Source of the DNA: Pinguiococcus pyrenoidosus
Lineage: Eukaryota > Sar > Pinguiophyceae > Pinguiochrysidales > Pinguiochrysidaceae
Direction: 5' to 3'
DNA length: 20,241 nucleotides
NCBI GenBank assembly: GCA_019677205.1
Contig: JAAMXY010004844.1
Location: 1-20,241 of the forward strand
Shown here piece by piece: positions 1-9,300 of the stretch; within the stretch, counting starts at the first letter, position 1; every line of letters begins with the position of its first letter. The notes under the pieces were generated by a model, which had not been told where the DNA came from, did no database searches, and saw nothing but the letters and a program-made list of their open reading frames with translations. Position numbers and translations under genes: made by a program.

Positions 1-1
1 G

Positions 2-681
2 CCAATCGGCAGCGCTGCGGAGTGAAGTTTCCTTGAGTTTGCGTTGCGCTTTGTTGTTGAGGTCGCCGCGTCAATGGCAGGGCTCCTCTGGCGAAGCCAC
101 CGTGGAAGGGCAAATACGTAACGGATTTTGATTGGCGGAGTCATGTTTACCCGGCCACGCGGATGCTTGAAGCTGCGCGGCGACTGGCCCCGCGTGGGGA
201 GAGGATGTCGCACTGCACGGCGCTGTGACGTACTCTGGGGAGCGATTGGATTGGGTCGCACCGAAGACCACAGGAGGCGCTGGATACCGGGTGCGCACGT
301 CTCGCGTCACACCCGCTTTTATGGCTGGGCTAGCCATCTTGAGCTGTGCTTCGCGGAAAGAAGAGCGCAAGGCTGGCGACGACGTGTGCGGCGGCAGAAC
401 GATTCCTCCATGTGGACTGCTGGTTGCCCTGATCTTGATTGGCTGTATGTGGCGTGCGTGTCTCCGGAGTTGTCCAATCACGGGTGAGTCGCATGACCTC
501 ACTCGGCGACAGCATCGCGGAAGCGCAATGGTTGGTGGAGATCAGCTTCCCGTTCAATTGGACCTCGAAAGATTCTGACAAGGTCCGAATGGGAATGCTG
601 CCGCCTTGTTCGCGGCCTCGTGGTGTCGGGCTGCTCCAATGGGCGGGCCAAGAATATTCCGAATCTCACCCGGCTGCCAAT
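2..681. promoter_or_regulatory. Cluster of nine CCAAT-box pentamers in non-coding DNA
   Basis: CCAAT or its complement ATTGG occurs at 2-6, 131-135, 245-249, 250-254, 438-442, 474-478, 557-561, 636-640 and 677-681. Several copies continue as CCAATC(A/G), the form preferred by NF-Y/HAP complexes. By uniform-base arithmetic about one or two would be expected in 680 bp. No convincing coding region was found here: the open frames on both strands are low-complexity translations of GC-rich DNA without any recognisable domain. The stretch could be the promoter of a gene beyond the left edge, or a distal control region of gene 1. Function is inferred. Confidence 0.4.
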
Positions 682-746
682 CACTATCCACGACGTTCTT
701 TCGAACTCGTCGTATCACTCATCCACCTCGAAGGGTGAAAGTAATC

Positions 747-870
747 GATCTTCTCGGAGATATCGAATTGCTATGAAGATGTTTCAGTATTTATTATAAA
801 TATATTAGATGATAAATACAAATATGATTCCATTTCCTTACAAATTATTCAATTCTTTTCATTCCTTTTT
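747..870. other. AT-rich island in GC-rich intergenic DNA
   Basis: Base composition switches abruptly to mostly A/T (roughly three quarters by eye) between the CCAAT cluster and the gene 1 leader, then returns to GC-rich. It contains a perfect TATA-box match at 795-802 and a pyrimidine-rich right flank (850-880). A similar island lies upstream of gene 5 (17150-17285), so such islands may mark promoter or nucleosome-free regions in this genome. Confidence 0.5.
795..802 (+). promoter_or_regulatory. TATA-box match (TATAAATA)
   Basis: TATAAATA matches the consensus TATAWAWR exactly. It lies about 560 bp upstream of the gene 1 start codon, so use by gene 1 would require a long leader or a leader intron. 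It sits inside an AT-rich island, where such matches occur by chance more often. From 871 to 1363 no other gene or signal is supported. The region is GC-rich and is best read as leader or promoter DNA of gene 1. Confidence 0.3.
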
Positions 871-1363
871 CAAGCTCAAAGCAGACAAGTTACACCCAGT
901 GTGGGTCTACGTAGGCCAGGCTATGTCGCAAGATCAGGAGCAGATCTGTGGTCTTCCGGGTCTCCTTTTCCCCTCGCAAGCAACCTCAACAACAAGCTGA
1001 GACGCCAGCAGCCACACGCGCGCTTCAAGCCTTCCGCCGCGCCGCTGGCCAGTCCCCTCGACTCAGCGCGATCCCAAACGGGCGCTGCAGCCCTTTGCAG
1101 CCAGGCGCAGAGACGTTCGGCGGCGAAATCGTAGGCGGCGTCCCCGGCCAAGTTGCCGCCCCTCTCGACAGCACTACAGGCCGGAAGCCCCAACGGGGAC
1201 CGCCAGCAGCCGCACTCTTCAGCTCGTGGCTCCACGTTGGCCTTGAGAACAGCCCTGCGGAGCAGCAGCCGCCAAGCGACGTCGGATTCCGCGCCGCTCC
1301 TGGACCCGCCCTGCACGCATACGTTGACAGAAATCGAGCGGCGAGGCACAGGCGGTCGCGAAC

Positions 1364-3522
1364 ATGGAAGTGGCAGACGTGGACCTCTGCGCCCCCTACA
1401 GCGCGCAATTCGACCCGCTGTTGGACCCGCTGATCAAGAATGACTGGCTTGCCGACGAGCTCCTCCAGGTGAGTGGCGCCCAGGCGGCCGTACCCCTTCT
1501 GCCGCAGCGCGAGATCCGCCGCGGGCACGGGGCGGATCCTGGCGGCGCAAGCGGAAGAGCAAGCGAGACGTCATGCGAGCCAGTTCCTGACACCTGATGC
1601 CGCAGGTGGACTCGTTTGACGAGCCGGAGCCGGCCGCAGAGCTCATGATGGACCTGGAGGGGATTCTGGGCCTCGAAGACGAACAAGACATGGACACCGG
1701 AGACGGCAGCGGGGCCTGCACCGAATCCGAGACGCAGTCGGCCACCTCCGAGATCCTCGACCCGGCCCTGACGGACGTCAGCGCAGAAGTCAAGGGCGAC
1801 ATCAACATGGCGAAGCACGAGCGCAACGGGACCAGAAAGTACGATGGCAAGACCCGGGGCAGTGGCGCCGGCCGCGGCGCCCAGGCCCCCAAGCCGGCGC
1901 GGGCCGCTCGCCAGGATACCAGCGCGGCCCTGCAGGGAGACACGTCGGTTCAGAAGAGCGCCTTCTGCAAGGCGAAGGCACTCATTGTCGAAGCTCTCGA
2001 GCGCGGCAGGAAAGAGGCGGAAGAAACGACCTCCTCGAAAGCGCCCAAGCAAGTGATGGATCCGCTCCTTGACGCGGCCGCGCTGGGAGAGAAGCGGGCG
2101 CGCAAAACGGTCGAGGCCGGCGCGGACGCCCCGCTGAAACGGCAGCGGACGGCGGGTCCGTCGGCCGCTTCGGGCCAGACCGCTCCGAAGGCCGCGGAGG
2201 CTTCGGGAAGGGACGCCACGGCCAAGCGGCCGAGTCCGTTCGCACCCTTCTACCAGCCGCTCTCCAAGAAGCAGATCACCGTGGCTGACCGAGCGCGGGT
2301 GAAGAGCCAGGTGCTGATGTACCTTCGAGCTCGGCACGGCACCGTCGGCCCCATGCAGGTGCACAGCCTGACGGCGATCGCGGAGCATTTCGAGCAGTTC
2401 CTGCTCAAGATCAGCACCAGTAGGGAGAACTACCTCAGCTTCTCGAACCCGTCGACACTAGAGGCCAAGGTGCAGCAGCTGCAGGATGCCATGAAGATAC
2501 AGGCCTCGAGTGTGCTGCGCCGTTCCGAGGTGCTGCTCGAGGCCCGGAGGCGACCGCGGCAGCCAGGCTCCGGCCAGCTCGGGGGCTCCGAGAATGTGAT
2601 GCAGAATGGAAGCGGTACATGTAAGCTGGAAGGCAGCAAGGCCCCCGATGGGATCCGCATTCCGTTGTCGGAAGGCCGCAATCCGCGTGGGAAGGACTTG
2701 AAGAAGGAAATGGGCCTGGAGTCCCCGACCAGCACGGCCGCGGCGTTCGTGGACACGGTGATCACCACCAGCCCTCCGCTTCTGGAGATATCGGAGAGGT
2801 GGACGCAGGCGGAAGCAATAAGCTGTGATCTGCACGGGCCGTGCATCTCAGTACGAGCAGTTCGCGTGCTCGCTAAGTCGGAACAGGGCGAGAAGACCTG
2901 CTGCCGACGAACTAAGTTTTACCGCCTGCGCATCGAGCTGCCGAATCAGCGGACGCGCCGCACGAAGGCCTTCCACGCAGACATGTCACCGGCAGAGGTG
3001 TTCCTAGTGCAGAAGACATACAAGGATTTTGAGAAGTTCGCAGAGCAGCTGGAAGCCGTCCGGGGACGCTTCCAACCGGAGATTCCGTCGCTTGCCGTGT
3101 CCGGCGGACCCAGCGACGACGACAGCACCAGGCATAGGTCCAGAGCACTCCCGGTGCAGCTCGAAGAGTGGATCACGAAGGTCTGGCGGAGATACTTGTC
3201 GGTGCTAGAGAGCCCGGAGAAGCATTGCGAGCAGCACCACGCGATGTTCAAGGAGCTCGTGGTAGCCTTTCTAGAGCTCGACAGCATGCTCCCCATCATG
3301 GCCGACTGGGGATCCGACGACAGGGACGGCGAGCAAGCATCGAATCCCCAGAAGGCGGTGGAGGAGATTAAGAAGGGGCTTCAGCGAGGCGAGTCGCTCA
3401 AGAACTTGAAGAGCATCTTGGGACGAGTGAAGGACGAGTTCGAGCCCAGTGCGCTCCTCGCTCGGGAACGGGAGTCGATTATGTTATCTGTTCGACCTAT
3501 CTTGCACGCTCTGAGATCCTAA
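1364..3522 (+). CDS. KIX-like plus PX-like domain protein (two exons), putative transcriptional co-regulator
   Basis: Model: join(1364..1468,1606..3522), 673 residues. Exon 1 starts at an ATG in a good context (AACATGG). It encodes 35 acidic/hydrophobic residues ending NDWLADELLQ, continued in exon 2 by a second acidic stretch, reminiscent of an activation domain. Residues 100-240 are low-complexity Ala/Lys/Gly with basic nuclear-localisation-like patches (EKRARK, KRQR). Residues about 260-329 read like the KIX domain of Mediator subunit MED15: IAEHFEQFLL then STSRENYL and STLEAKVQQLQ, matching the family's third helix. Residues about 447-592 resemble a PX phosphoinositide-binding domain: FYRLRIEL, FLVQKTYKDF, IPSL, then a C-terminal helical part. 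In the usual RRYxDF site the second basic residue is Thr, so lipid binding is uncertain. The C-terminus is helical and charged. KIX assignment is fairly sure, PX moderate, cellular role inferred. The gene is convergent with gene 2. Confidence 0.75.
1469..1605 (+). other. Intron of gene 1 (137 nt, phase 0)
   Basis: The donor is CAG|GTGAGT, an almost perfect 5' splice site, and the acceptor is GATGCCGCAG|GTG. Removal joins exon 1 to the long downstream frame exactly between codons. The first ATG of the downstream frame (1597) falls inside the intron, so a caller ignoring splicing would start the protein there and lose the acidic N-terminus. Confidence 0.8.
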
Positions 3523-3860
3523 GAGACGGACAGAGAGAATTCGTCAACGCGTGCCGTATAGATCATTGCTCTATCCTCCTAGTCTGGATTTGTGCAGTTG
3601 TGAATGTTGTTCAAGCTCATGATATTGAAACGAAAGAAAAGAAGGTAGGACCGTTGCAGAAGAGCGACCTTCGCCTGTCGCCGGGAATAGTTTCTGGTCG
3701 TCTCCGTGATACTGTGTTTGTAGATTGCGGGTGCATGCAAAGGCGTCAGTGGCGTGGTGTAGCATTGGAAGGAAGAAAGAAGTGATTTCGCTGAAGAATT
3801 GTGAACCAAGGAAGAAGACTTCAGGAGGACCAAGTGAGCAACAGCAGTCTTTGGCTACAT

Positions 3861-3875
3861 GATCCCGTCGGGATC
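3861..3875. repeat. Short perfect inverted repeat, GATCCCG-t-CGGGATC
   Basis: Seven bases pair perfectly around a single central base. A further GGGATC follows a few bases downstream, so two alternative pairings are possible. It lies in the convergent spacer and could form a cruciform or part of a 3' UTR structure. Function is unknown. Confidence 0.6.
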
Positions 3876-3893
3876 GCCACCGGGATCTGCACC

Positions 3894-3937
3894 GGCGGAG
3901 CAGCTGCAGCTGCAGCTGCATCTGCGGCTGCTCCGCC
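3894..3937. repeat. Hairpin with 11-bp perfect GC-rich stem and self-complementary loop
   Basis: GGCGGAGCAGC (3894-3904) is fully complementary to GCTGCTCCGCC (3927-3937). The 22-base loop is itself built of repeated TGCAGC units that can pair, so the arms could extend. It lies between the stop codons of two convergent genes, about 90 bp beyond the gene 2 stop. It could be a 3'-end structure on either transcript. The effect is inferred. Confidence 0.7.
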
Positions 3938-4027
3938 TCTCCATGCCTTCCGCCAGGGCGAAGCCTCCGGGAAGTAGCGCTTGGGCTCCTTTTCTCCTGC
4001 GCTCCTACGCTAGAGGCCATTGCCTAC

Positions 4028-6001
4028 CTACGTCATAAGCGCTTGCCTTTGCGACTGGCGGCTTGCTGGGAGACTCGGCAAGCGTCCGCTCTGGTCATGG
4101 AATTGGCTCTCGGGACTGACGCCGAGGATCTGCTTGGACATGACGCTCCGTGCTCTCCGCTGCATCCGCTCGGGAGGCAGTCTCTTCTCGACGTAGGCGT
4201 CTTTTTCGTAGGCAGCCTTGTAGTAGGTGTGCATGGCCTTGGCCTTGAGGCGCAGGCTCTGCTCCTTGCTCATCACCTTGAGAATCTCTTCGTACGAAAG
4301 CCTCTGCTGAGTTCCCTGGGTGTATCTCTGGCGCTTCGCGCTCTTCGCTCTCAGCCTCCTCTCTTCGCGCCGTGCCGCCGCCGCCGCGTCGCTCAGTCGA
4401 GTCCGGGAGAGGCTCCGATTCCCGAGGCGCACGAAGGGCGAGAAGTACTCGCTGCTGGTCGTCAGCAGCCTCTCCTGCGGCCTGGCGAAAAGGGCCGAGC
4501 TGGAGCAGGTGCCGTTCCCGCCGAGGCCAACACGGGTCCAGTCCGTTGGAGGCGGGGCAACGATCCGCGGGCACCTCTGTGCCATCTGCTGCGCCCTGGT
4601 CCTGTGCATGTCCTCAAAGACCTTCTCGTAGGAGTCGACGGAAGCCGTCTCCAGCTGCACCTCGGATGCTGCCTCCAACTGCACCTCGGAAGCGGCGCTC
4701 GACCCGCCGTTACGGCTTCGACGTCGACGACCGTCCAGCGCCTCTTCTCGCGCTTTCAACCTGGCGGCTTCCTGAGCCTTCGCGACCGCGGCGGCTTTCT
4801 TGTCCTTGGCGAGGATCTCCATGAACTCGGCATGGGCTCTCTTGGCGCCCTCCGTCTGCTTCCCGAAGCTCCACGGAGCGTGCGCGATTCGGTGGAGATT
4901 CAGGAGATACGCCCGCCGGCCGTCGTAGAAAGGGTTGTACTCGGGGTCGATGTCGTCAACGTTGAGGAAGTCGATGAACTCGGAGTAGCTGATGCGCTCG
5001 TCCTCGTTCACGTCCATGGCCTCGAAGACCATCCGCAGGTCGTCTTCCTTGGCGCAGACGTTAAGCCCGCCCGGGCCGAGGGCGGCGGCGAACTCGTCGG
5101 CGCTCAGGAGGCCGGTCATGTCTTTGTCGATCTGCTTGAAGATGTTCAGCAGGTACGCCGTCTTCCGCTCCACGCTGTCGCTCTCCTTGGACATCCGCAA
5201 GCGCTGCGTAACCTTCTGCAGCAGCGCGTCCCGGACGAGCTCCGCCCTGGGGTTTGTCCGGCGCAACTTGACGCCCTTCTCACGCGCCTCCTCCCGCATC
5301 CGATCCAGTGGCTGGCTGAAGGCCGTTTCTCTCGTCAGGGCGCTCTTGAATTCCTCCAGATCGAGGGATCCGCTCTGGTCGGCGTCGAGGCGCTCGAAGA
5401 TCAGACGTTGCTCACGCCTGGGAATCAGCCTCTCCAGATTCCGGCGCTTGAACGTCCGACTGAACTCCTCCAAGGTGATCTTGCCATTGTGATTCTCGTC
5501 AAACTGGCGCGAAAGGGGGGGTGCAAGGTAAGCAAGCCGCTCGGCCTCGACACCCAAGCCACTCGCGCTACGTACCGTGTGGAAGAAGTCGCGGACGCTG
5601 CCGTACTTGAGCACGAGGAGCTGCTGCAGTCGACCGATGGCGCGATCGAGCCGCATCAGATCCTCCTGCTCCCGCCCTCTCTCGCGCCGACACTCCGCAT
5701 CATCCAAGTAAAAGTGGTGCCTGGGCGGTCTCCTGGCCACTCCGATCTCCGAGCGCTGCTCAGGCTGCCAATTTTGCTCGCTGGACGCCAGGCTGCGGCC
5801 CCAGGTGGCCGTCTGCCGTTGGCGACTCCGCAGCACTTCGGCTCGTTTCTTGGCGTCGAGCGCTTCGTCGCGCTGCTCTTCCGTCTGCGGAGACTGCGCT
5901 GCATTGGGACTGCTCGTACCTGCACGTGGCGTCTCGGATGCCAGCGCACTTCGGTTGGAGAGGCCCAACTGCACGCGCGACTTCCGCCGCGCCGTAGGCA
6001 T
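4028..6001 (-). CDS. Four-EF-hand calcium-binding protein (two exons)
   Basis: Model: complement(join(4028..5503,5576..6001)), 633 residues. Four EF-hand loops are visible: DENHNGKITLEE (5500-5465), DADQSGSLDLEE (5386-5351), DKDMTGLLSADE (5128-5093) and DVNEDERISYSE (5014-4979). The first three have ideal calcium ligands. The fourth has Glu instead of Gly at loop position 6 and may bind weakly. They form two pairs separated by about 75 residues. The N-terminus is charged and helical. The C-terminal 250 residues are Arg/Lys/Ala-rich, partly coiled-coil-like, without a known domain. The start at 6001 was chosen because upstream in-frame ATGs, up to 6787, would overlap gene 3 antisense and yield low-complexity sequence. 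A calcium sensor, perhaps cytoskeletal or flagellar, is likely. The exact family is not recognised. It is divergent from gene 3. Confidence 0.8.
   Translation of the reverse strand: MPTARRKSRVQLGLSNRSALASETPRAGTSSPNAAQSPQTEEQRDEALDAKKRAEVLRSRQRQTATWGRSLASSEQNWQPEQRSEIGVARRPPRHHFYLDDAECRRERGREQEDLMRLDRAIGRLQQLLVLKYGSVRDFFHTVRSASGLGVEAERLAYLAPPLSRQFDENHNGKITLEEFSRTFKRRNLERLIPRREQRLIFERLDADQSGSLDLEEFKSALTRETAFSQPLDRMREEAREKGVKLRRTNPRAELVRDALLQKVTQRLRMSKESDSVERKTAYLLNIFKQIDKDMTGLLSADEFAAALGPGGLNVCAKEDDLRMVFEAMDVNEDERISYSEFIDFLNVDDIDPEYNPFYDGRRAYLLNLHRIAHAPWSFGKQTEGAKRAHAEFMEILAKDKKAAAVAKAQEAARLKAREEALDGRRRRSRNGGSSAASEVQLEAASEVQLETASVDSYEKVFEDMHRTRAQQMAQRCPRIVAPPPTDWTRVGLGGNGTCSSSALFARPQERLLTTSSEYFSPFVRLGNRSLSRTRLSDAAAAARREERRLRAKSAKRQRYTQGTQQRLSYEEILKVMSKEQSLRLKAKAMHTYYKAAYEKDAYVEKRLPPERMQRRARSVMSKQILGVSPESQFHDQSGRLPSLPASRQSQRQALMT
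4649..4696 (-). repeat. Tandem 24-bp duplication inside the EF-hand gene
   Basis: Two adjacent 24-bp units, 4649-4672 and 4673-4696, are identical at 21 of 24 positions and encode consecutive copies of ASEVQLE followed by A or T. This is a recent in-frame slippage or duplication in the linker after the EF-hand region, and a possible length polymorphism. Confidence 0.8.
5504..5575 (-). other. In-frame 72-nt intron inside EF-hand 1 (phase 0)
   Basis: On the minus strand the donor is ACG|GTACGT and the acceptor has a C/T tract ending CGCCAG|TTT. The segment is 24 codons without a stop, so it looks coding. Removing it joins FFHT directly to FDENHNG, restoring the standard EF-hand spacing of an incoming helix ending in Phe just before the first Asp of the loop. 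With the segment retained, that helix is interrupted by an unrelated Gly/Pro-containing stretch. Confidence 0.7.
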
Positions 6002-6352
6002 GCTGGCTCTGTTCAAGCTCCTTGAGTGAAGGCGGCTCACGTCCACCACAGCACGGGCTCCCTGAGCTCTACCATCGAAGGGGGAAGCTTGGAGGGACCG
6101 CCGAACGGGCGGGCTCAGCTGGCGAAAGGCGCTTTTGGCGCTCCAGAGGGAACGAAGATCCCCGTTTTCTCGGTTTCGGGTTTCGGGTTTTGGCGGCTGG
6201 GTGCCATTTGGGATTCTGTCACCGGGAGAAACGATGACTTCACAGTGGTACCAACAGTGGGAGCGCGAACTCTGCAGAGTCCTTTTCCTTCCTTCCTTGG
6301 CTTCCCGTCGTGGTTCGGAGGGCCTCTGTCTCTGTGTCTCCCTCCGAGGGAA
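6002..6352. promoter_or_regulatory. Divergent promoter region shared by genes 2 and 3
   Basis: This 351-bp spacer separates the ATG of the EF-hand gene (6001, -) from the first in-frame ATG of gene 3 (6353, +). Both reading frames stay open through much of it, but only with low-complexity sequence and, for gene 3, a GTG as the only upstream start. It contains two tandem TTTCGGG units (6174-6187) followed by TTTTGG. No TATA box was seen. A 5' exon of gene 3 hidden here cannot be excluded. Confidence 0.45.
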
Positions 6353-9300
6353 ATGGGCGGCGAAGGCCTGCCAGAGGAGATGCGAGCTGAGCCTCGCTCT
6401 CGGCAGGCACGCAAGCGGGGGCGCCAGGTGCCGGACTGGAGCAGCGGTTTGCCTTTCAGCGGCGCTCCCAGGCGGACCGCTGCAGTGGGCCATGCTCCCA
6501 GAGAGCAGCAGCTGGGGTCTCAACGGGTGGAAACCAGATGTGAGAAGGCACGGGGAGATGTGGTCTTGCGCAGAGGAGCCTGGGGCGACGGCGACGCAGT
6601 GCAAAAGGTTGCCGCGTCCGTGGCCCAGGCAGACGCTGCCAAACTCGCCAGTCTCGCGAAGACCAACGCCTACATCGCTCGGCGAACACTGGAGGATCAG
6701 AATGCCAAGCGAGCAGCTGATGCGCACGACCATGCGGCGGCGCTTGCAAGTCAGGCAGATGAGGCGCTCTCGGCGTTCCAGGCTCATGCGGCGTACGTGG
6801 AGCGGGAAGGCGAGGCGCTTCCTTTCGAGCAGCGAGTGAAGGCCCGCGAGCGCCTACGACAGCTCAAGGTGGACGCCGATGGCAAGGCGAAGCTCGCGGA
6901 GAGCGCTGCCCGTGACGCCCAAAGTCTGCGAGCGGAGCTTCTTCCGGATGTCGCCGCAACCGAGGCGTGGTGGGCGGCTCTGCTCGAGAAGCTGCGAGGA
7001 GACGCGGCCGAGGCGTCCGCAAGCACAATCCCCTTGTGGGTCCTCTCTGCGCCCCACCCAGAGAGACCGCTGGGTGCGATCTTCTACGCCGCCTTGTCTG
7101 CAGACGCCGCGCCACCGGCGACGGGCTGGGTCAGCTTCGCGCCCAATGACCCCTCCACAGTTGTCCTCGAGTCGTCGACCAAGCTGCCGCGCCTCGGCAC
7201 CCCAAACGGACCGCCGAGCCGCCAGAGGACCCAAGTGGCAGCGGTCAACGTGCAGGGCGCCCGTGAAAAGATCGTCAATGGTCGCTTTACGGAGTTCGGC
7301 AGATTTGACGACGTGCGCCGCTACCGCAACGCCGAAGGCGTGACCCTCTTCCGTGCGCAGCTGCGAGAGTCTCCCATGCTGGGGATCACGCGAGAGAACT
7401 GCATCGATCTCATGAGCGACTCGCCACAAGAGCGACCAAACGTAGCAGAAGATGATGACGGTACAGAGCCGAACCGTCTGGCGGCTGATGTATGGCGCAT
7501 GCTACGTCCTCGCCTCGGCCAGAAGATGGATGCGCTGCAGGCGACAGCCCAGGGACAACACCGAGTCGCTCATGACTTTGCTCTCATGGCCTTCGCCGGA
7601 CTGCGAATATCGAACATGCTCGCACGAGACTACGGCATCCAAGCCGCCAAAGACCGAGGGAGGCCGTCTTCGCGAGTTGCTTTGCCGCGACTCCACTACC
7701 AGGAGGACACCGCAGATGGTCTCGCCGTGAAACGTTTCAACGTGAAGCCGGCAGAGGCTCCGCCGCTTTGTCAGAATTGGGTACAAAGGCGCTGTCGCAA
7801 GTCCGTCAACTTGTGCGCCGGCCGGCACTACTTCCTGAACCAGCACGAAAAGAGCTCGAACGCAGCGCGAAGGCTGCAGAAGGCGGCCGAGGGGGAGCTC
7901 AAGCTGATGTGCGCCATCGTGCTCCGCGAGGTGCTCCGGTCCAAAGTAGAAGACTTCACCAAAGGCCTGTCCCGACGCTTCTTGCACTCCGAGGGCAGAG
8001 ACCTTCCCGACGCCGACGTCGAAGCTGTGTTCCCCTTGTTCGACCAGCTGCGCCTCGCCAGCGTCCGCGCTGTGGAGCTGATCCGCAGATGGCGTTCAGC
8101 CGCGAAGCCTGTTCAGCCCCATCACGACACCGAGCAAGACTCCCCCGATTACACCAACAGCTTCGGGCTTGAAGGTGACGGGCGTGAGTGGGTCGTCACG
8201 ATTCTCGTACCCGGCGAGAGGCTCTTCAAGGCCTCTCCAGCCGTCGTGAGCAGCAGCGCCCGGTTTCGCCGCGACGCCAATCCTGAGAAGCATGCAAAGG
8301 TAGAGCGGTACATCGGAGTGTTTCCCACGCGGACCGCTGCGCTCCAAGCCTTCCAAGCGGCTGTGCGCCGTCAGGCGAGAGCCAGCAATACCGACCCGGC
8401 GCGTCTGCCGAATGCGCGGGTGCTTCTGCGCGCCTGCGGCAAGCATGGCGTCGTGTGCAGCCAGGGCAGCCCAAGGCGTGGGTGCGAGCAATGCGAGGCC
8501 AGAGCACTGGGCAAAACGCGACTCTTTCGGCGCACCTATGTCTTTGGCGGCGAGAACTACCTGCTCAAGATTGCAGAGGACCTGGCCTTCCTGGAAGACT
8601 GTGAGCCGCTGGCTCGGCGCTGTGGCCGAGGCGTCTGGGCAGACAACCCAATGCTGCTGACGCCGCTGGATGCGCCGCTGGCGCAGCTACAGATCTTTGC
8701 AAACGGCGCGGCTCGCTGGGAGGACCTTCTCAAGCTCGGGCCCTGCTTCGACGCCGGAGAAGCGTCCAGAGTGGAAGTCCTGGCGCTCTCGCGCGTGCGG
8801 CGCGCTCAGCAAGATGTGCTTGACGAGGTGGCCAGCGCCAAGTGGATCGCCGGGCGAAGCTCACCTCCCTCTCCGCAGCCATGTGACATCAGCCACGACG
8901 GCCAAAAGGAAGAAGAGGATCAAAAACTTACCATCTTCTGGCATCGTAGCGCGGCGCTGCTGCAGTGGCAACGACGTCGGCCGCTCTTCGGGCGACATCC
9001 GCAGGAGTTCTGCCAGGTCGGCGCCGAGTGGTCCGGCCTCCGCCATCGCGGTCGCGCCAGTCGCGCCTTTCACTTTGCTCGCAAGCAGCGCGAGCGCGGC
9101 ATCGCGCTGATGAAGGAAAGACAGGCGCTCGTCGTCCAGATCCAGAAGGAGCTGCGGAAGCACCTCGCAGAGCTTCATGAAGAAAGGCTATGTGCGCTGA
9201 TTGCCAAGGGCCACGGACTGCGCGGACCTCGCGTCGATCTCGCAATTCTGGCGGCCACGACTTGCTTAAGTCGCTGGCGAGACTGGCGACGAAGCGCTCA

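Larger units (their letters stand above)
3523..4027. other. Convergent 3' spacer between genes 1 and 2
   Basis: This 505-bp stretch holds the 3' ends of two convergent genes. The first 300 bases are less GC-rich, as expected of 3' UTR, and the rest carries two hairpins annotated separately. A 149-codon minus-strand frame spanning most of it (3571-4020) has no domain, reads as low-complexity Gln/Leu/Arg, and is not accepted as a gene. Confidence 0.5.

Noticed and set aside
71-738. Several overlapping open frames of 60-143 codons at the left end
   Set aside because: They occur on both strands, none has a domain or consistent composition, and the region is better explained as regulatory DNA.
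948-1433. 161-codon plus-strand frame in the gene 1 leader
   Set aside because: Low-complexity Ala/Pro/Arg/Gln translation, overlapping exon 1 of gene 1 in another frame. Exon 1 is backed by a strong splice donor and frame continuity.
3571-4020. 149-codon minus-strand frame in the convergent spacer
   Set aside because: No domain; its Gln/Leu repeats come from the TGCAGC hairpin loop. It reads through the 3' UTR of gene 1.
4043-6025. 660-codon open frame on the plus strand opposite the EF-hand gene
   Set aside because: It is exactly antisense to a gene with four clear EF-hands. It has no domain, and long antisense frames are expected from GC-rich codon usage.
6174-6193. Telomere-like TTTCGGG tandem units in the divergent promoter
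   Set aside because: Only two exact units and one partial; too few for a telomeric tract and compatible with chance or a promoter element.
6026-6352. Upstream extension of gene 3 from 6026
   Set aside because: The only upstream start codon in that frame is GTG. The first ATG is at 6353, and the extension has no domain-like sequence.
6002-6787. N-terminal extension of the EF-hand gene up to an ATG at 6787
   Set aside because: The added residues are low-complexity and antisense to the coding part of gene 3. The ATG at 6001 leaves a normal divergent promoter.
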